A stretch of 64,000 nt of DNA from Sphingobacterium spiritivorum ATCC 33861 (GCF_000143765.1 NZ_GL379770.1:1886903-1950902); one strand, 5' to 3'. Positions 34,322-45,812 are shown, counted from the first letter of the stretch. Made by a program: numbers and translations. Notes: generated by a model not told the origin, from the letters alone.

Positions 34322-35818
34322 CTAATCTAATTTCAGCGCTTTTTGTGTACGCGCACGTGTCGTTTTGCAAAGCTCCGGATCAGCTGCAAGAGATTGTCCC
34401 CATGTGGGGATCATTTCTCTTAATTTATCTCTGTATTCCTGCGTTTTTGCACGGTCAGGAAAACATTTTTTCAATAATTCAACCATGATCTTTACAGAAG
34501 TAGATGCTCCGGGAGAAGCGCCTAGCAAGGCTGCTAACGATCCGTCAGCGCTTGCGACTACTTCAGTTCCGAACTCCAGTACACCTCCGTGTTTCTTATC
34601 CTTTTTGATAACCTGTACACGTTGTCCTGCGACTTCAAGAGCCCAGTCCTCCTGTTTTGCATTCGGCATGTATTCTTTTAGAGACTCCAGCTTATCTTTC
34701 GGACTCTTCATGACTTCGGTAATCAGATATTTGGTCAGATCCATATTATCCCATCCTGCTGCAAGCATAGGACGGATATTGCTGAGTTTGATAGATGCCG
34801 GTAAATCGAAGAAAGATCCTTTTTTCAGAAACTTCGTCGAAAACCCTGCGTAAGGACCAAATAATAAAGCCTGTTTGCCATCAATGTATCGTGTATCCAA
34901 ATGAGGAACAGACATTGGCGGAGCACCTACAGACGCTTTACCATATACTTTAGCATGGTGTTTAGCTATGACTTCTTCATTCGTGCATCGCAACCATTGT
35001 CCCCCTACCGGGAATCCTCCGTAACCTTTTGCTTCCGGAATGCCGGATTTTTCAAGGAGTAATAAAGAATGTCCCCCTGCTCCTATAAAAACAAACTGTG
35101 CCTTTAAATCTCTTTTCTTTCCTGTTTTGATATCTTTTACTTCTATTTCCCATCGGCCATCACCTTCCCGTTCAATATCTTTCACTTCATGCTCGAGTTT
35201 CAGAGAGAAGTTATCTTTTGTCACCAGATGATCAATCAGATCTCTTGTCAGTGATCCAAAATTAACATCAGTACCGATATCCATTTTGGTAGCGGCTATT
35301 TTATCTCCTTCCGGACGTCCTTCCATCACCAAAGGGATCCACTCTTTCAATACCTCCGGATCTTCAGAATACTCCATTCCTTTGAATAATGTATTTTCAA
35401 TCATCGTAGCATGGCGTCTTTTCAGAAACTCCACATTACGTTCACCAAAAACACAACTCATATGCGGTATACTGCGAATAAATCCTTCCGGATCTTTGAT
35501 AATTCCTTTTTCGACAAGGTATGTCCAGAATTGTTTTGAAATTTCAAAGGATTCAGCAATACTGATAGCTTTCTTTATATCGACGGAACCATCTGCTTTT
35601 TGAGGCGTATAGTTCAGTTCGCATAATGCAGAATGTCCTGTACCTGCATTATTCCAGGCATCTGAACTTTCAGCAGCGACCAGATCCAACCGCTCAAACA
35701 TTTCAATCTTAACATGTGGGTTTAATTCATTGATCAATGTACCCAAAGTAGCGCTCATGATACCGGCGCCTATTAATACGACGTCTACGTCTTCGTAATT
35801 TTTCTTGCTTTTACCCAT
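34322..35818 (-). CDS. mqo: Malate:quinone oxidoreductase
   Basis: 498 residues, the family length. The FAD site reads VVLIGAGIMSATLGTLI at the N terminus, with ERLDLVAAESSDAWNNAGTGHSALCELNYTP following as the family signature (residues about 42-72). GASPGASTSVKIM lies near the C terminus. It oxidises malate to oxaloacetate and passes electrons to quinone at the inner face of the membrane, bypassing NAD-dependent malate dehydrogenase. A TTG-N21-TAAATTTG promoter lies 17-48 bases upstream. The TPP riboswitch begins about 12 bases after the stop, so readthrough into it is possible. Confidence 0.96.
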   Translation of the reverse strand: MGKSKKNYEDVDVVLIGAGIMSATLGTLINELNPHVKIEMFERLDLVAAESSDAWNNAGTGHSALCELNYTPQKADGSVDIKKAISIAESFEISKQFWTYLVEKGIIKDPEGFIRSIPHMSCVFGERNVEFLKRRHATMIENTLFKGMEYSEDPEVLKEWIPLVMEGRPEGDKIAATKMDIGTDVNFGSLTRDLIDHLVTKDNFSLKLEHEVKDIEREGDGRWEIEVKDIKTGKKRDLKAQFVFIGAGGHSLLLLEKSGIPEAKGYGGFPVGGQWLRCTNEEVIAKHHAKVYGKASVGAPPMSVPHLDTRYIDGKQALLFGPYAGFSTKFLKKGSFFDLPASIKLSNIRPMLAAGWDNMDLTKYLITEVMKSPKDKLESLKEYMPNAKQEDWALEVAGQRVQVIKKDKKHGGVLEFGTEVVASADGSLAALLGASPGASTSVKIMVELLKKCFPDRAKTQEYRDKLREMIPTWGQSLAADPELCKTTRARTQKALKLD

Positions 35819-35834
35819 GTCTCTGTGATTGTTG

Positions 35835-35866
35835 CAAATTTACTATTCAATTTGGTTTATTACCAA
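35835..35866 (-). promoter_or_regulatory. mqo promoter TTG-N21-TAAATTTG
   Basis: Minus strand: -33 TTG at 35866-35864 and the exact -7 box TAAATTTG at 35842-35835. The spacing suits the primary sigma factor of Bacteroidota. The predicted leader is short, about 10 bases. Confidence 0.65.
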
Positions 35867-36058
35867 TGGTTTTGTCAAATTTCTTTCATTAAACTACATT
35901 TTTATCAAAAACAGCCCTTTTCTTTTTTGAGATTGACAAATACCGCTGATTCAATACTTTTCTTTCATTTTCTTTTCTTAAAAAATTGGTAATATAAGCG
36001 GATTTTAACATTTTTGCTGTTGATCTGTTAAATTGTAAATAGCATTATTAAATAACGT

Positions 36059-36802
36059 ATGAAATTATTGGAAGGAAAAACGGCGCTTGTAACAGGTGCA
36101 TCCAAAGGTATTGGCAGAAAGATTGCAGAGGTTTTTGCACAAAATGGAGCAAATGTAGCGTTTACGTATTTGTCATCAGTTGAAAAAGGACAGGCATTGG
36201 AACAAGAGCTGCAGGCTTTTGGAACTCAGGTCAAAGGATACCGCTCTGACGCTTCAAAATTTGAAGAAGCAGAAAAACTGATTAACGATATCGTAGCAGA
36301 CTTCGGAACAGTTGACATCGTGGTAAATAATGCAGGAATTACCAAAGACGGTCTTCTAATGCGTATGACAGAAGAAAACTGGGATGATGTCATCAATGTC
36401 AATCTCAAGTCCATCTTCAATGTGACTAAAGCAGCTTCTAAAGTTATGATGAAAAACCGTAAAGGTTCATTTATCAATATGTCTTCTGTAGTCGGTGTAC
36501 AGGGTAATGCCGGTCAGGCAAATTATGCGGCATCTAAAGCCGGAATTATTGGTTTTTCCAAATCAGTGGCTAAGGAATTAGGTTCACGTAATATCCGTGC
36601 TAATGTTGTTGCTCCGGGTTTTATCCGTACAGAAATGACCGATGTACTGGATCCTAAAGTCGTTGCAGGATGGGAAGCAGGAATTCCGTTGAAACGCTCC
36701 GGAGATCCTGAAGAAGTGGCAAATGTATGTCTTTTCTTAGCTTCTGATTTGTCAGCTTACGTGACCGGACAGGTAATACCGGTAGATGGCGGCATGTTAT
36801 AA
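36059..36802 (+). CDS. fabG: 3-oxoacyl-[acyl-carrier-protein] reductase
   Basis: 247 residues with all SDR motifs of FabG: VTGASKGIGRK (about 10-20), NNAGITKDGLLMRM, NMSSVVG, YAASKAG, and the C-terminal PVDGGML. It reduces 3-oxoacyl-ACP with NADPH in fatty-acid elongation. It stands alone, divergent from mqo and followed by a strong terminator. The sequence is the housekeeping type, so a specialised SDR role is less likely. Confidence 0.93.
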   Translation: MKLLEGKTALVTGASKGIGRKIAEVFAQNGANVAFTYLSSVEKGQALEQELQAFGTQVKGYRSDASKFEEAEKLINDIVADFGTVDIVVNNAGITKDGLLMRMTEENWDDVINVNLKSIFNVTKAASKVMMKNRKGSFINMSSVVGVQGNAGQANYAASKAGIIGFSKSVAKELGSRNIRANVVAPGFIRTEMTDVLDPKVVAGWEAGIPLKRSGDPEEVANVCLFLASDLSAYVTGQVIPVDGGML

Positions 36803-36824
36803 GATAATCTTATAGTTCACTATA

Positions 36825-36872
36825 AAAAGAGCTATTAAAAAGCTGTTTTACAGCAATTTTAATAGCTCTTTT
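36825..36872 (+). terminator. Terminator after fabG
   Basis: A 16-base perfect stem, AAAAGAGCTATTAAAA (36825-36840) with TTTTAATAGCTCTTTT (36857-36872). The loop itself holds a GCTG/CAGC hairpin. Confidence 0.9.
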
Positions 36873-36964
36873 ACTTTCCGGTAACAGCTGACTTCATCTA
36901 GCCAGATCATCTGCCGGCAAACAGCAGGTCGCCATAATGGGCTAACCCAAAACTGAGATATCTG

Positions 36965-36997
36965 TTGAAATGATCAGAAAAGATATGCTTATATTTG
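36965..36997 (+). promoter_or_regulatory. Promoter TTG-N22-TATATTTG of the LuxE-like gene
   Basis: -33 TTG at 36965-36967 and the exact -7 box TATATTTG at 36990-36997. The leader before the ATG at 37014 would be about 10 bases. Confidence 0.55.
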
Positions 36998-37013
36998 TAT
37001 TTCAATACAGAAG

Positions 37014-37991
37014 ATGGATACGCAACAGATATTTGAGATACAATCCGACAAGCAATTTAATGACAACTGCTTAAGCATATTCCGCTACCAATATGATCAC
37101 TGCCAGACCTATAAGCAATATGTAGATTATCTGCATATAGATACTAAAGATATTGCTCACTATACACAGATTCCTTTCCTTCCCATAGAACTTTTCAAAT
37201 CCCAGGAGATAATTACTTCCGGATCTGTTCCTCAGGTAACTTTTAGCAGCTCGGGAACAACAGGAATGATAACAAGCAAACATCTGGTCGTTGATGCAAA
37301 ACTCTATGAAAGCTCTTTCAGAAAAGCTTTTAAGCAATTCTACGGTGATGTCAGGGATATAGCGGTTCTGGCTTTACTACCCTCTTATCTGGAACGTTCG
37401 GGATCTTCGCTCATCTATATGGTGGATGATCTGATCAAATCGAGTGAACAACCAGAATCCGGATATTTTCTGTACAACCATGCCGATTTATTCACGGTTT
37501 TACAAAAGCTGAAACAAAAAAACACAAAAACGATCTTATTCGGTGTAACCTATGCCCTTCTGGACTTTGTCGAAACATATGAAATCGATTTTCCGGGACT
37601 GATCATTATGGAAACAGGAGGAATGAAGGGAAAACGCAAAGAAATGATCCGGGAGGAAGTTCATGACCTGCTTCGTGAGGGATTTAACGTCCCTGCTATC
37701 CATTCCGAATATGGTATGACCGAGCTTCTCTCACAGGGATATTCCTATGGTAAAGGTATCTTTCAGCATCCGAACTGGATGAAGATACTCATCAGAGATA
37801 CGAATGATCCCCTCACATTAATAGACAATAGCCGTACAGGAGCTATCAATGTCATCGACTTAGCCAATATTTATTCCTGCTCTTTTATTGCCACACAGGA
37901 TTTGGGAAAAATCTATCCTGATGGTTCTTTTGAGGTATTAGGCAGATTTGATCAAAGTGATATCAGAGGCTGCAATCTTTTAGTGCAGTAG
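37014..37991 (+). CDS. LuxE-family acyl-protein synthetase-like enzyme
   Basis: 325 residues matching the LuxE family: an adenylate-forming core with VTFSSSGTTGMITSKH (ATP loop near 75-90), an ILFGVTYALLDF segment, the METGGMKGKRKEMIREEVH region, and SEYGMTELLSQGYS (the ANL A5-like motif). LuxE activates fatty acids for LuxC in bioluminescence, but there is no luxC, luxD, luxA or luxB here. A similar orphan type in Bacteroidota may activate aryl or acyl acids for another carrier. It has its own promoter and ends 3 bases from the convergent metallopeptidase gene. Confidence 0.85.
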   Translation: MDTQQIFEIQSDKQFNDNCLSIFRYQYDHCQTYKQYVDYLHIDTKDIAHYTQIPFLPIELFKSQEIITSGSVPQVTFSSSGTTGMITSKHLVVDAKLYESSFRKAFKQFYGDVRDIAVLALLPSYLERSGSSLIYMVDDLIKSSEQPESGYFLYNHADLFTVLQKLKQKNTKTILFGVTYALLDFVETYEIDFPGLIIMETGGMKGKRKEMIREEVHDLLREGFNVPAIHSEYGMTELLSQGYSYGKGIFQHPNWMKILIRDTNDPLTLIDNSRTGAINVIDLANIYSCSFIATQDLGKIYPDGSFEVLGRFDQSDIRGCNLLVQ

Positions 37992-37994
37992 TTA

Positions 37995-38864
37995 TTACCT
38001 CAGACTTCTGTCTGAGAATGTATCTCCGGCTTTAAGATCGCCTGTATCATATCCTTTCTTAAACCATCGCGCCCTTTGTTCGGAAGTGCCATGCGTAAAT
38101 GACTCCGGGACAGCATACCCCTGCGCCTGCTCCTGCAGTTTATCATCTCCTACAGCCTCTGCTGCCTGCATCCCGTCTAATATATCATTGTAATCGATCT
38201 TAATATCAGATAACTGATTGACATAGTGTGCCCATACGCCTGCATAGAAATCCGCCTGCAACTCTGTCATTACACTGACTTTATTGTATTCGGATTCACT
38301 CATCTGCTGACGCATCTGATTCGTTTTATTTAACGTACCTACCAGATTCTGAATATGATGTCCTACTTCATGTGCTATCACATACGCTAAAGCAAATTCC
38401 CCCTTAGCGCCAAACTTTTGTTGTAACTCCTGATTAAAACTAAGGTCCAGATACACATTATGATCACCCGGGCAGTAAAAAGGTCCGTAGGAAGCTTTTC
38501 CTACACCACAACCTTCAGTTTGTGTACCCCCAGTGTATACAACCAGATCAGCTGTCTGGTAGGTCAGCCCATTATCTTTGAATACTTTTGTCCATACATC
38601 TTCCGTACTCGCTAATACTGTTCGGGAAAATGCAGTAAGTTGTTTTTCCTCTTCTGTAAGCTGTACTTCTCCCTGCTCCGTCTGCGGTGCGCCAACATTG
38701 GCATTTTGCAATTGTTCCATCAATTGTCCCGGATCACCCCCCATCAGAAAACCGATGACCAGAATAATCACACCGCCGATACCACCAATTGCAAATTTCT
38801 GTCCACCGGACATACCTCTTCTGTCTTGAAAATTATCGCTTTGACGACCGCCTTGCCATTTCAT
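37995..38864 (-). CDS. Membrane-anchored neutral zinc metallopeptidase, YpfJ family
   Basis: 289 residues. A single N-terminal membrane segment (about 24-43) follows a basic glycine-rich stretch (GGRQSDNFQDRRGMSGG). The zinc site is AYVIAHEVGHHIQNLVG, with LQADFYAGVWAH downstream. Also present are YCPGDHNVYLD and SFTHGTSEQRARWFKKGY. These are typical of the zinc_peptidase/YpfJ family, which has no firm substrate. The catalytic part would lie outside the inner membrane. It converges with the LuxE-like gene with only three bases between. Confidence 0.92.
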   Translation of the reverse strand: MKWQGGRQSDNFQDRRGMSGGQKFAIGGIGGVIILVIGFLMGGDPGQLMEQLQNANVGAPQTEQGEVQLTEEEKQLTAFSRTVLASTEDVWTKVFKDNGLTYQTADLVVYTGGTQTEGCGVGKASYGPFYCPGDHNVYLDLSFNQELQQKFGAKGEFALAYVIAHEVGHHIQNLVGTLNKTNQMRQQMSESEYNKVSVMTELQADFYAGVWAHYVNQLSDIKIDYNDILDGMQAAEAVGDDKLQEQAQGYAVPESFTHGTSEQRARWFKKGYDTGDLKAGDTFSDRSLR

Positions 38865-38995
38865 ATACTTACATAATTAAAGTTGATTCAATTATACAAA
38901 ATCTCTGCCATATCTGTACACGAATACAGTTATACGCTCAAATTAATTTATTAATCCCTTAAAATTGATTAATTTTAGGGATTTAATTATTAGGA

Positions 38996-39574
38996 ATGAC
39001 TTTAGAACAACAACTTATTGAAAGATCGGGCAACAAATGTGAACTGTGCAATGGTACAGAAAACCTAAGTGTATATGAAGTGCCTCCTGTATCTAATGCA
39101 AATACAGATAACAGTATCCTTGTATGTCAGGTATGTTTATCACAAATTGAAAAAAATGAAAGCCTGGATCCTGATCACTGGAAGATACTGTCAGAGACGA
39201 TGTGGTCGGAGTACCCGCCTGTACAGGTAATGGCCTGGCGTATGCTGAGCAGACTTCGTAATGAAAGCTGGGCATCGGATAATCTGGAAATTCTGTATCT
39301 GGATGATGAAAATCTGGAGTGGGCAAAAAAAACCGGAGATCATGAGGCGGACAGTCACGTGGAATTTCATCAGGATTCTAATGGAACACGATTGTATGAA
39401 GGCGATACCGTTGTGCTGATCAAGACACTCGATGTAAAGGGTTCTTCTTTAAGTGCTAAATTAGGTACAGTTGTCAAAAACATCAGACTGGTTGCGGACA
39501 ATACCGGCCAGATAGAAGGTAAAGTAGAAGGCCAGACAATTGTGATTCTGACTAAATACCTGAGAAAGGGATAA
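38996..39574 (+). CDS. phnA: PhnA/YjdM family zinc-ribbon protein
   Basis: 192 residues. An N-terminal zinc ribbon has the CELC and CQVC pairs (near 14-17 and 44-47), with a DPDHWKILSETMWSE helical part and a C-terminal PhnA domain (DSNGTRLYEGDTVVLIKTLDVKG). The name phosphonoacetate hydrolase is historical and does not fit this family's members. Here nothing around it deals with phosphonates, so a function is not proposed. It is followed by a terminator shared with icd. Confidence 0.88.
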   Translation: MTLEQQLIERSGNKCELCNGTENLSVYEVPPVSNANTDNSILVCQVCLSQIEKNESLDPDHWKILSETMWSEYPPVQVMAWRMLSRLRNESWASDNLEILYLDDENLEWAKKTGDHEADSHVEFHQDSNGTRLYEGDTVVLIKTLDVKGSSLSAKLGTVVKNIRLVADNTGQIEGKVEGQTIVILTKYLRKG

Positions 39575-39616
39575 AAACTGCAGCATTAAACTTCTGTTTT
39601 TTGCTACTAATTTCAT

Positions 39617-39651
39617 AAAAAAAGACCATTCAAAAAATGAATGGTCTTTTT
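39617..39651. terminator. Bidirectional terminator between phnA and icd
   Basis: AAAAAGACCATTCA (39619-39632) pairs with TGAATGGTCTTTTT (39638-39651), with A and T tracts on both strands. Confidence 0.9.
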
Positions 39652-39669
39652 CGTTATAACAGCACAGAA

Positions 39670-42203
<2,534 letters not shown>

Positions 42204-42533
42204 ATGAATTGGGTTATTTTAATTCTCGGAGGACTTTTTGAAGTTGGGTTTACTTTCTGTCTGGGAAAGGCAAAAGAAACATCAGGTAATGACACCTACC
42301 TTTGGTACGGCGGTTTTTTTGCCTGTTTACTGATCAGTATGTATTTGCTGATCCGCGCAACACAATCACTTCCGTTAGGAACGGCTTATGCAGTATGGAC
42401 AGGTATTGGAGCAGTAGGAACAGTTCTGGTGGGTATTCTGGTGTTTAAAGAGCCGGCAACATTTATGAGACTTTTGTTTATCACTACATTAGTAGGCTCT
42501 ATTATAGGGCTTAAAGCAGTATCATCTCATTAA
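42204..42533 (+). CDS. SMR-family small multidrug/guanidinium exporter, SugE/Gdx type
   Basis: 109 residues with four membrane helices. The conserved proton-binding Glu is in ILGGLFEVGFTFCLGKAKE, and GTAYAVWTGIGAVGTVLVGI is the family signature. The first-helix pattern and the Lys after the first helix favour the SugE/Gdx group that exports guanidinium. No guanidine riboswitch is seen upstream. The partner gene in a paired SMR would normally be adjacent; here a second SMR gene sits about 1 kb away on the other strand, so the two are probably independent. Confidence 0.87.
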   Translation: MNWVILILGGLFEVGFTFCLGKAKETSGNDTYLWYGGFFACLLISMYLLIRATQSLPLGTAYAVWTGIGAVGTVLVGILVFKEPATFMRLLFITTLVGSIIGLKAVSSH

Positions 42534-42644
42534 ACAGATCAGGTTATAGTGATGTATACCTAACATTGTGTGTGATTTGTTTGATATAGCTATAGTATAA
42601 AAGGGTCAGTTACGCTTTTTAACGAGCCGGCCCTTTTCCAAAAC

Positions 42645-43208
42645 CTAGCGTTTATCTGCTCTGATCCGGCTCAGACTCACCTGAGTGATGCCAAGAAAGG
42701 AGGCTATATACCCAAGCTGAACACGTTGCAGCAGATGCGGATAATAATCCATCAGATCCTGATAGCGTTCTGCAGCTGTTTTAAATTCACGGTTTATCAT
42801 TCGCGTTTCTGTCTTTATCAGTTCCCGCTCAGCAAACTTTCGGCCCCAGTTGGCAATATGAATGTTACTTTCATATAATCGCTGTAAATCACTCGTTTTG
42901 AACTGGTATAAAACACAATCTTCCAGAAGTTCGATATACTCATATCCGCTTTTGTGCTCGATATAACTCCGCATGGAGATCAGAGCGCTACCTTCTACCC
43001 CAAACCAAAATGTCATTTCTGTATTTTCCAGATAGGCATACGCTCTCGCTATTCCCTTTCGGATAAAATAAAGAGTATCCTCCACTCTATCCGCCTCCAT
43101 CAGTGTATACCCCTTAGGAAGAGAGACTTCTTTTACAATTTCCTGAAACAGAAGCATAGCACTTTCAGGAAGTGCATAGATGTCATTAACGATCTCCTTT
43201 AAATCCAT
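42645..43208 (-). CDS. Crp/Fnr-family regulator
   Basis: 187 residues: a cyclic-nucleotide-binding-like beta-roll (EADRVEDTLYFIRKGIARAY, ESNIHIANWGRK) and a C-terminal helix-turn-helix (QLGYIASFLGITQVSLSRIRADK). It lacks the PRELSRT-like cAMP-binding residues, as many Bacteroidota members do. It starts 5 bases after the SMR pump stop, so the pump and regulator are cotranscribed. A likely role is control of the pump gene or its promoter. The inducer is unknown. Confidence 0.88.
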   Translation of the reverse strand: MDLKEIVNDIYALPESAMLLFQEIVKEVSLPKGYTLMEADRVEDTLYFIRKGIARAYAYLENTEMTFWFGVEGSALISMRSYIEHKSGYEYIELLEDCVLYQFKTSDLQRLYESNIHIANWGRKFAERELIKTETRMINREFKTAAERYQDLMDYYPHLLQRVQLGYIASFLGITQVSLSRIRADKR

Positions 43209-43213
43209 AATGA

Positions 43214-43546
43214 TTAATGTGCTGACATTTTAGAGAATACGTTAATGACGATAACCCCGGCTATAATCAACGTCAATCCGATCACGGCAGGGAGATCAGG
43301 AGTCTGCCTGAAAAGAACTATGCCTACAATACTGATCAGCACAATACCTACACCGGACCATATTGCATAGGCAATACCTACAGGAATGGTACGCAGGGTC
43401 ATACTTAAAAAGTAAAAGGCAGCCAGATATCCAAGTACAGTTATAATAGAAGGTTTGAGCTGGGTAAATTGCTCCGATTTCTTAAGAAAAGTAGTCGCTA
43501 TAATCTCAAAAACAATAGCCAGCAGCAAAAACAGATAACTCTTCAT
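43214..43546 (-). CDS. SMR-family multidrug transporter, EmrE/QacE type
   Basis: 110 residues with four membrane helices and the essential Glu in the first (LAIVFEIIATTFLKKSEQF). PVGIAYAIWSGVGIVLISIVGIV carries the signature over residues 75-97. It exports cationic compounds by proton antiport. It is the promoter-proximal gene of a two-gene operon with the Crp-like regulator. Its residues around the first helix fit the QacE group better than the SugE group, unlike the SMR gene at 42.2 kb. Confidence 0.88.
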   Translation of the reverse strand: MKSYLFLLLAIVFEIIATTFLKKSEQFTQLKPSIITVLGYLAAFYFLSMTLRTIPVGIAYAIWSGVGIVLISIVGIVLFRQTPDLPAVIGLTLIIAGVIVINVFSKMSAH

Positions 43547-43607
43547 ATACGTGTTATTAATATTCTGTGCTCAAAAGTACAAAAAAAGCAAGTCCGCAAT
43601 TTCAACT

Positions 43608-44384
43608 TTAAATCAAAAAAGTATGTGGTCTGTCTTTAATAATCATATAAAAACTGTCACTGAAAGCCTGAACACTTTTATATCCTACCAGATGCGCCAC
43701 CTGAGACACGGTATACCTTCCTGTGCCTAATAATTCCACACTTTTAATAATCCGTACCATCTGCATATATTTTGCCAGAGTAATACCTGTTTCGGATTTG
43801 AATATGCGCTGCAGTGAACGCAAAGAAAGATAGTGTTGCTCCGCTATTTCTGCCACAGGCCGGTTATCAGCAAGATGGCTGTGAATATAGGCACAGACTT
43901 TAATAAGATGCTCATCCATCGGGGCAGGAATGTGCAGGGACAGCGAATGCTTCCAAAAATTTGGCAGTTCCAATACTATCGCTTTCAAAAATGTGTCTTC
44001 TTCAATACTGTAGTCTGCAATCCTGTTCCATTTTTCTGCATATAGGATCATCTCCTTCAATACAGGTGCAACCTGAAAGATACGCAACTCGTTATAAAAC
44101 TCAGGGATATCCTCCATCCTGTAAAAAATAGTGCGTAACTGTACATGGGAAGCATCTGTAGATGTCTTATGCAACATATTTGGCGGAATCCATGCCGCGT
44201 GATTCTGAGGCAGCAGATGGATCTTTCCTCCTGCTTCAAGATATTGAAATCCTTTCTCTACGTAGACAAACTGAGCCAGACGATGCCCATGCACCGCATG
44301 GGCATGCACCCAGTTATTGTCAAACCACACATAGGATTGCTTATGTATGGAATCCAGCAATTGATTACTTAATGAAATATCCAT
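43608..44384 (-). CDS. AraC-family regulator with cupin domain
   Basis: 258 residues. A cupin-type N-terminal domain (HAHAVHGHRLAQFVYVEKG near 28-46, then AAWIPPNMLHKTS) and a C-terminal AraC DNA-binding domain (IAEQHYLSLRSLQRIFKSETG, then VSQVAHLVGYKSVQAFSDSF). It is divergent from an MFS carrier gene with 63 bases between them, so it probably controls that carrier. On the minus strand an exact TAAATTTG box (44419-44412) lies 27 bases upstream of the start codon. Confidence 0.9.
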   Translation of the reverse strand: MDISLSNQLLDSIHKQSYVWFDNNWVHAHAVHGHRLAQFVYVEKGFQYLEAGGKIHLLPQNHAAWIPPNMLHKTSTDASHVQLRTIFYRMEDIPEFYNELRIFQVAPVLKEMILYAEKWNRIADYSIEEDTFLKAIVLELPNFWKHSLSLHIPAPMDEHLIKVCAYIHSHLADNRPVAEIAEQHYLSLRSLQRIFKSETGITLAKYMQMVRIIKSVELLGTGRYTVSQVAHLVGYKSVQAFSDSFYMIIKDRPHTFLI

Positions 44385-44396
44385 TCATGTCGTTAT

Positions 44397-44442
44397 AAAT
44401 GTAATTATTGGCAAATTTAATTAAAATAACCATTTTACATTT
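44397..44442. promoter_or_regulatory. Divergent promoter region between the AraC and MFS genes, with inverted repeat
   Basis: AAATGTAA (44397-44404) and TTACATTT (44435-44442) are perfect eight-base arms 30 bases apart. TACATTTG (44436-44443) is the -7 box for the MFS gene and TAAATTTG (44419-44412, minus) the one for the AraC gene. Confidence 0.45.
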
Positions 44443-44447
44443 GCATT

Positions 44448-45704
44448 ATGCAATCAGAATTAATCACAACCTCTAAAAAAAGGCCTCGTATACGCGTTGA
44501 AATCAGAAACCCCTACCTTCGGATTTTCTCCTTCACAGGCGTAATATTTGTGGCTTCCAATTTACGTTCTCCTCTTACAGCCGTAGGTCCTGTAATGAAT
44601 GAGATCATTAACGGGCTTCACCTCTCCAATATTGAAGCCGGATTATTAACGGCTGTACCATTGGCGGTCTTTGCAGGATTGTCCGGTGCAATAGGACAAT
44701 TTGCGATTAAGTATAAGATGGAAAAACTTATACTCATTAGTTTACTCATCCTGATTACCGGTCTGTGGACAAGGGTAATGGGAAACAACCTGTGGCTATT
44801 TGCCGGTTCCGCTCTCGTTGGCATAGGTATATGCGTCTCCAATGTATTGATGCCGGCATTTATTAAGAAAAATTTTCCGGAAAAGGTCGGCGTGATGACA
44901 GGGATCTATTCTGTGGCCATGAACCTTTCTGCTGCGCTTGCTGCCGGTCTGAGTATTACGATCGGTCGCTGGACACAATCCGGATGGCAGGGATCATTGG
45001 GTATATGGATTATACCGGCCGCTGTCACCCTTATAATCTGGTTACCGCAGCTTTTCAATGTCAGTATATCTGCCGGATCAGCCGCTGCCGTATCTTCTCC
45101 ACATCATAGCATTCCTATTTTCAAATCCAGGCAGGCCTGGAATATCAGCATATTTATGGGATTACAATCGCTGATGTACTACTCTTTAGCCGCCTGGCTG
45201 CCTGCTGTCCTGATAGATTTTGGAATGAACACCAATACTGCAGGCTGGGTGTTGTTCTACTTTCAGTTAGCGATGCTTCCGGTAACATTTGTGGGTCCGG
45301 TCATAGCCAGCAAGATGAAGCAGCAAAATATACTCATCTGGATGCTGAGTTTTTCCATGATAGCGGGACTCATCCTTATCATCGTATTCCGTTTACAATA
45401 TATCTATCCGGCAGTTATACTTTTCGGATTAGCAAACGGATTATCCTTTAGTTTGTCTATGTTATTTTTTTCTCTGCGTACGGAACACGCCCATACTGCT
45501 ATCAAGATCTCCGGCATGTCTCAGTCCGTAGGTTATATGATTGCAGCATTCGGCCCTCCTGTATTTGGCAAACTTTATGATATCACCGGTATATGGAATA
45601 CTTCTTTCTATTTTTTGACAGCTACAGTCCTGCTGATGCTGATCTTTGGACTTCATGCAGCTAAAGACCGCAGCATTGAGTCTGATTTTAAAAAGAAAAG
45701 TTGA
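44448..45704 (+). CDS. MFS transporter, CynX/NimT-like
   Basis: 418 residues with twelve predicted helices. The N-terminal segment ASNLRSPLTAVGPVMNEI and GIGICVSNVLMPAFIKKNFPE match the CynX/NimT/YeaN group of the major facilitator superfamily, whose members carry cyanate, nitroimidazoles or other small compounds. It is divergent from a cupin-AraC regulator, which probably induces it. A terminator follows. The substrate cannot be read from the sequence. Confidence 0.87.
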   Translation: MQSELITTSKKRPRIRVEIRNPYLRIFSFTGVIFVASNLRSPLTAVGPVMNEIINGLHLSNIEAGLLTAVPLAVFAGLSGAIGQFAIKYKMEKLILISLLILITGLWTRVMGNNLWLFAGSALVGIGICVSNVLMPAFIKKNFPEKVGVMTGIYSVAMNLSAALAAGLSITIGRWTQSGWQGSLGIWIIPAAVTLIIWLPQLFNVSISAGSAAAVSSPHHSIPIFKSRQAWNISIFMGLQSLMYYSLAAWLPAVLIDFGMNTNTAGWVLFYFQLAMLPVTFVGPVIASKMKQQNILIWMLSFSMIAGLILIIVFRLQYIYPAVILFGLANGLSFSLSMLFFSLRTEHAHTAIKISGMSQSVGYMIAAFGPPVFGKLYDITGIWNTSFYFLTATVLLMLIFGLHAAKDRSIESDFKKKS

Positions 45705-45768
45705 AAAAATACGATTAAACTAAGATCTAAACTTCTGTAAATGAAACTATGACATAATTTTGTAACAA

Positions 45769-45802
45769 AAAGAGGGCAATTATCCTAATTGACCCTCCTT
45801 TT
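45769..45802 (+). terminator. Terminator after the MFS gene
   Basis: GAGGG (45772-45776) and CAATT pair with AATTG and CCCTC (45793-45797), with one bulged A, then CTTTT. It ends just before the next gene's -7 box. Confidence 0.7.
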
Positions 45803-45804
45803 GA

Positions 45805-45812
45805 TATATTTG
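45805..45812 (+). promoter_or_regulatory. -7 box TATATTTG of the small hypothetical gene
   Basis: An exact TAnnTTTG match ending 5 bases before the ATG at 45818, which would give a leaderless mRNA, as for the AraC gene at 9736. Confidence 0.4.
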
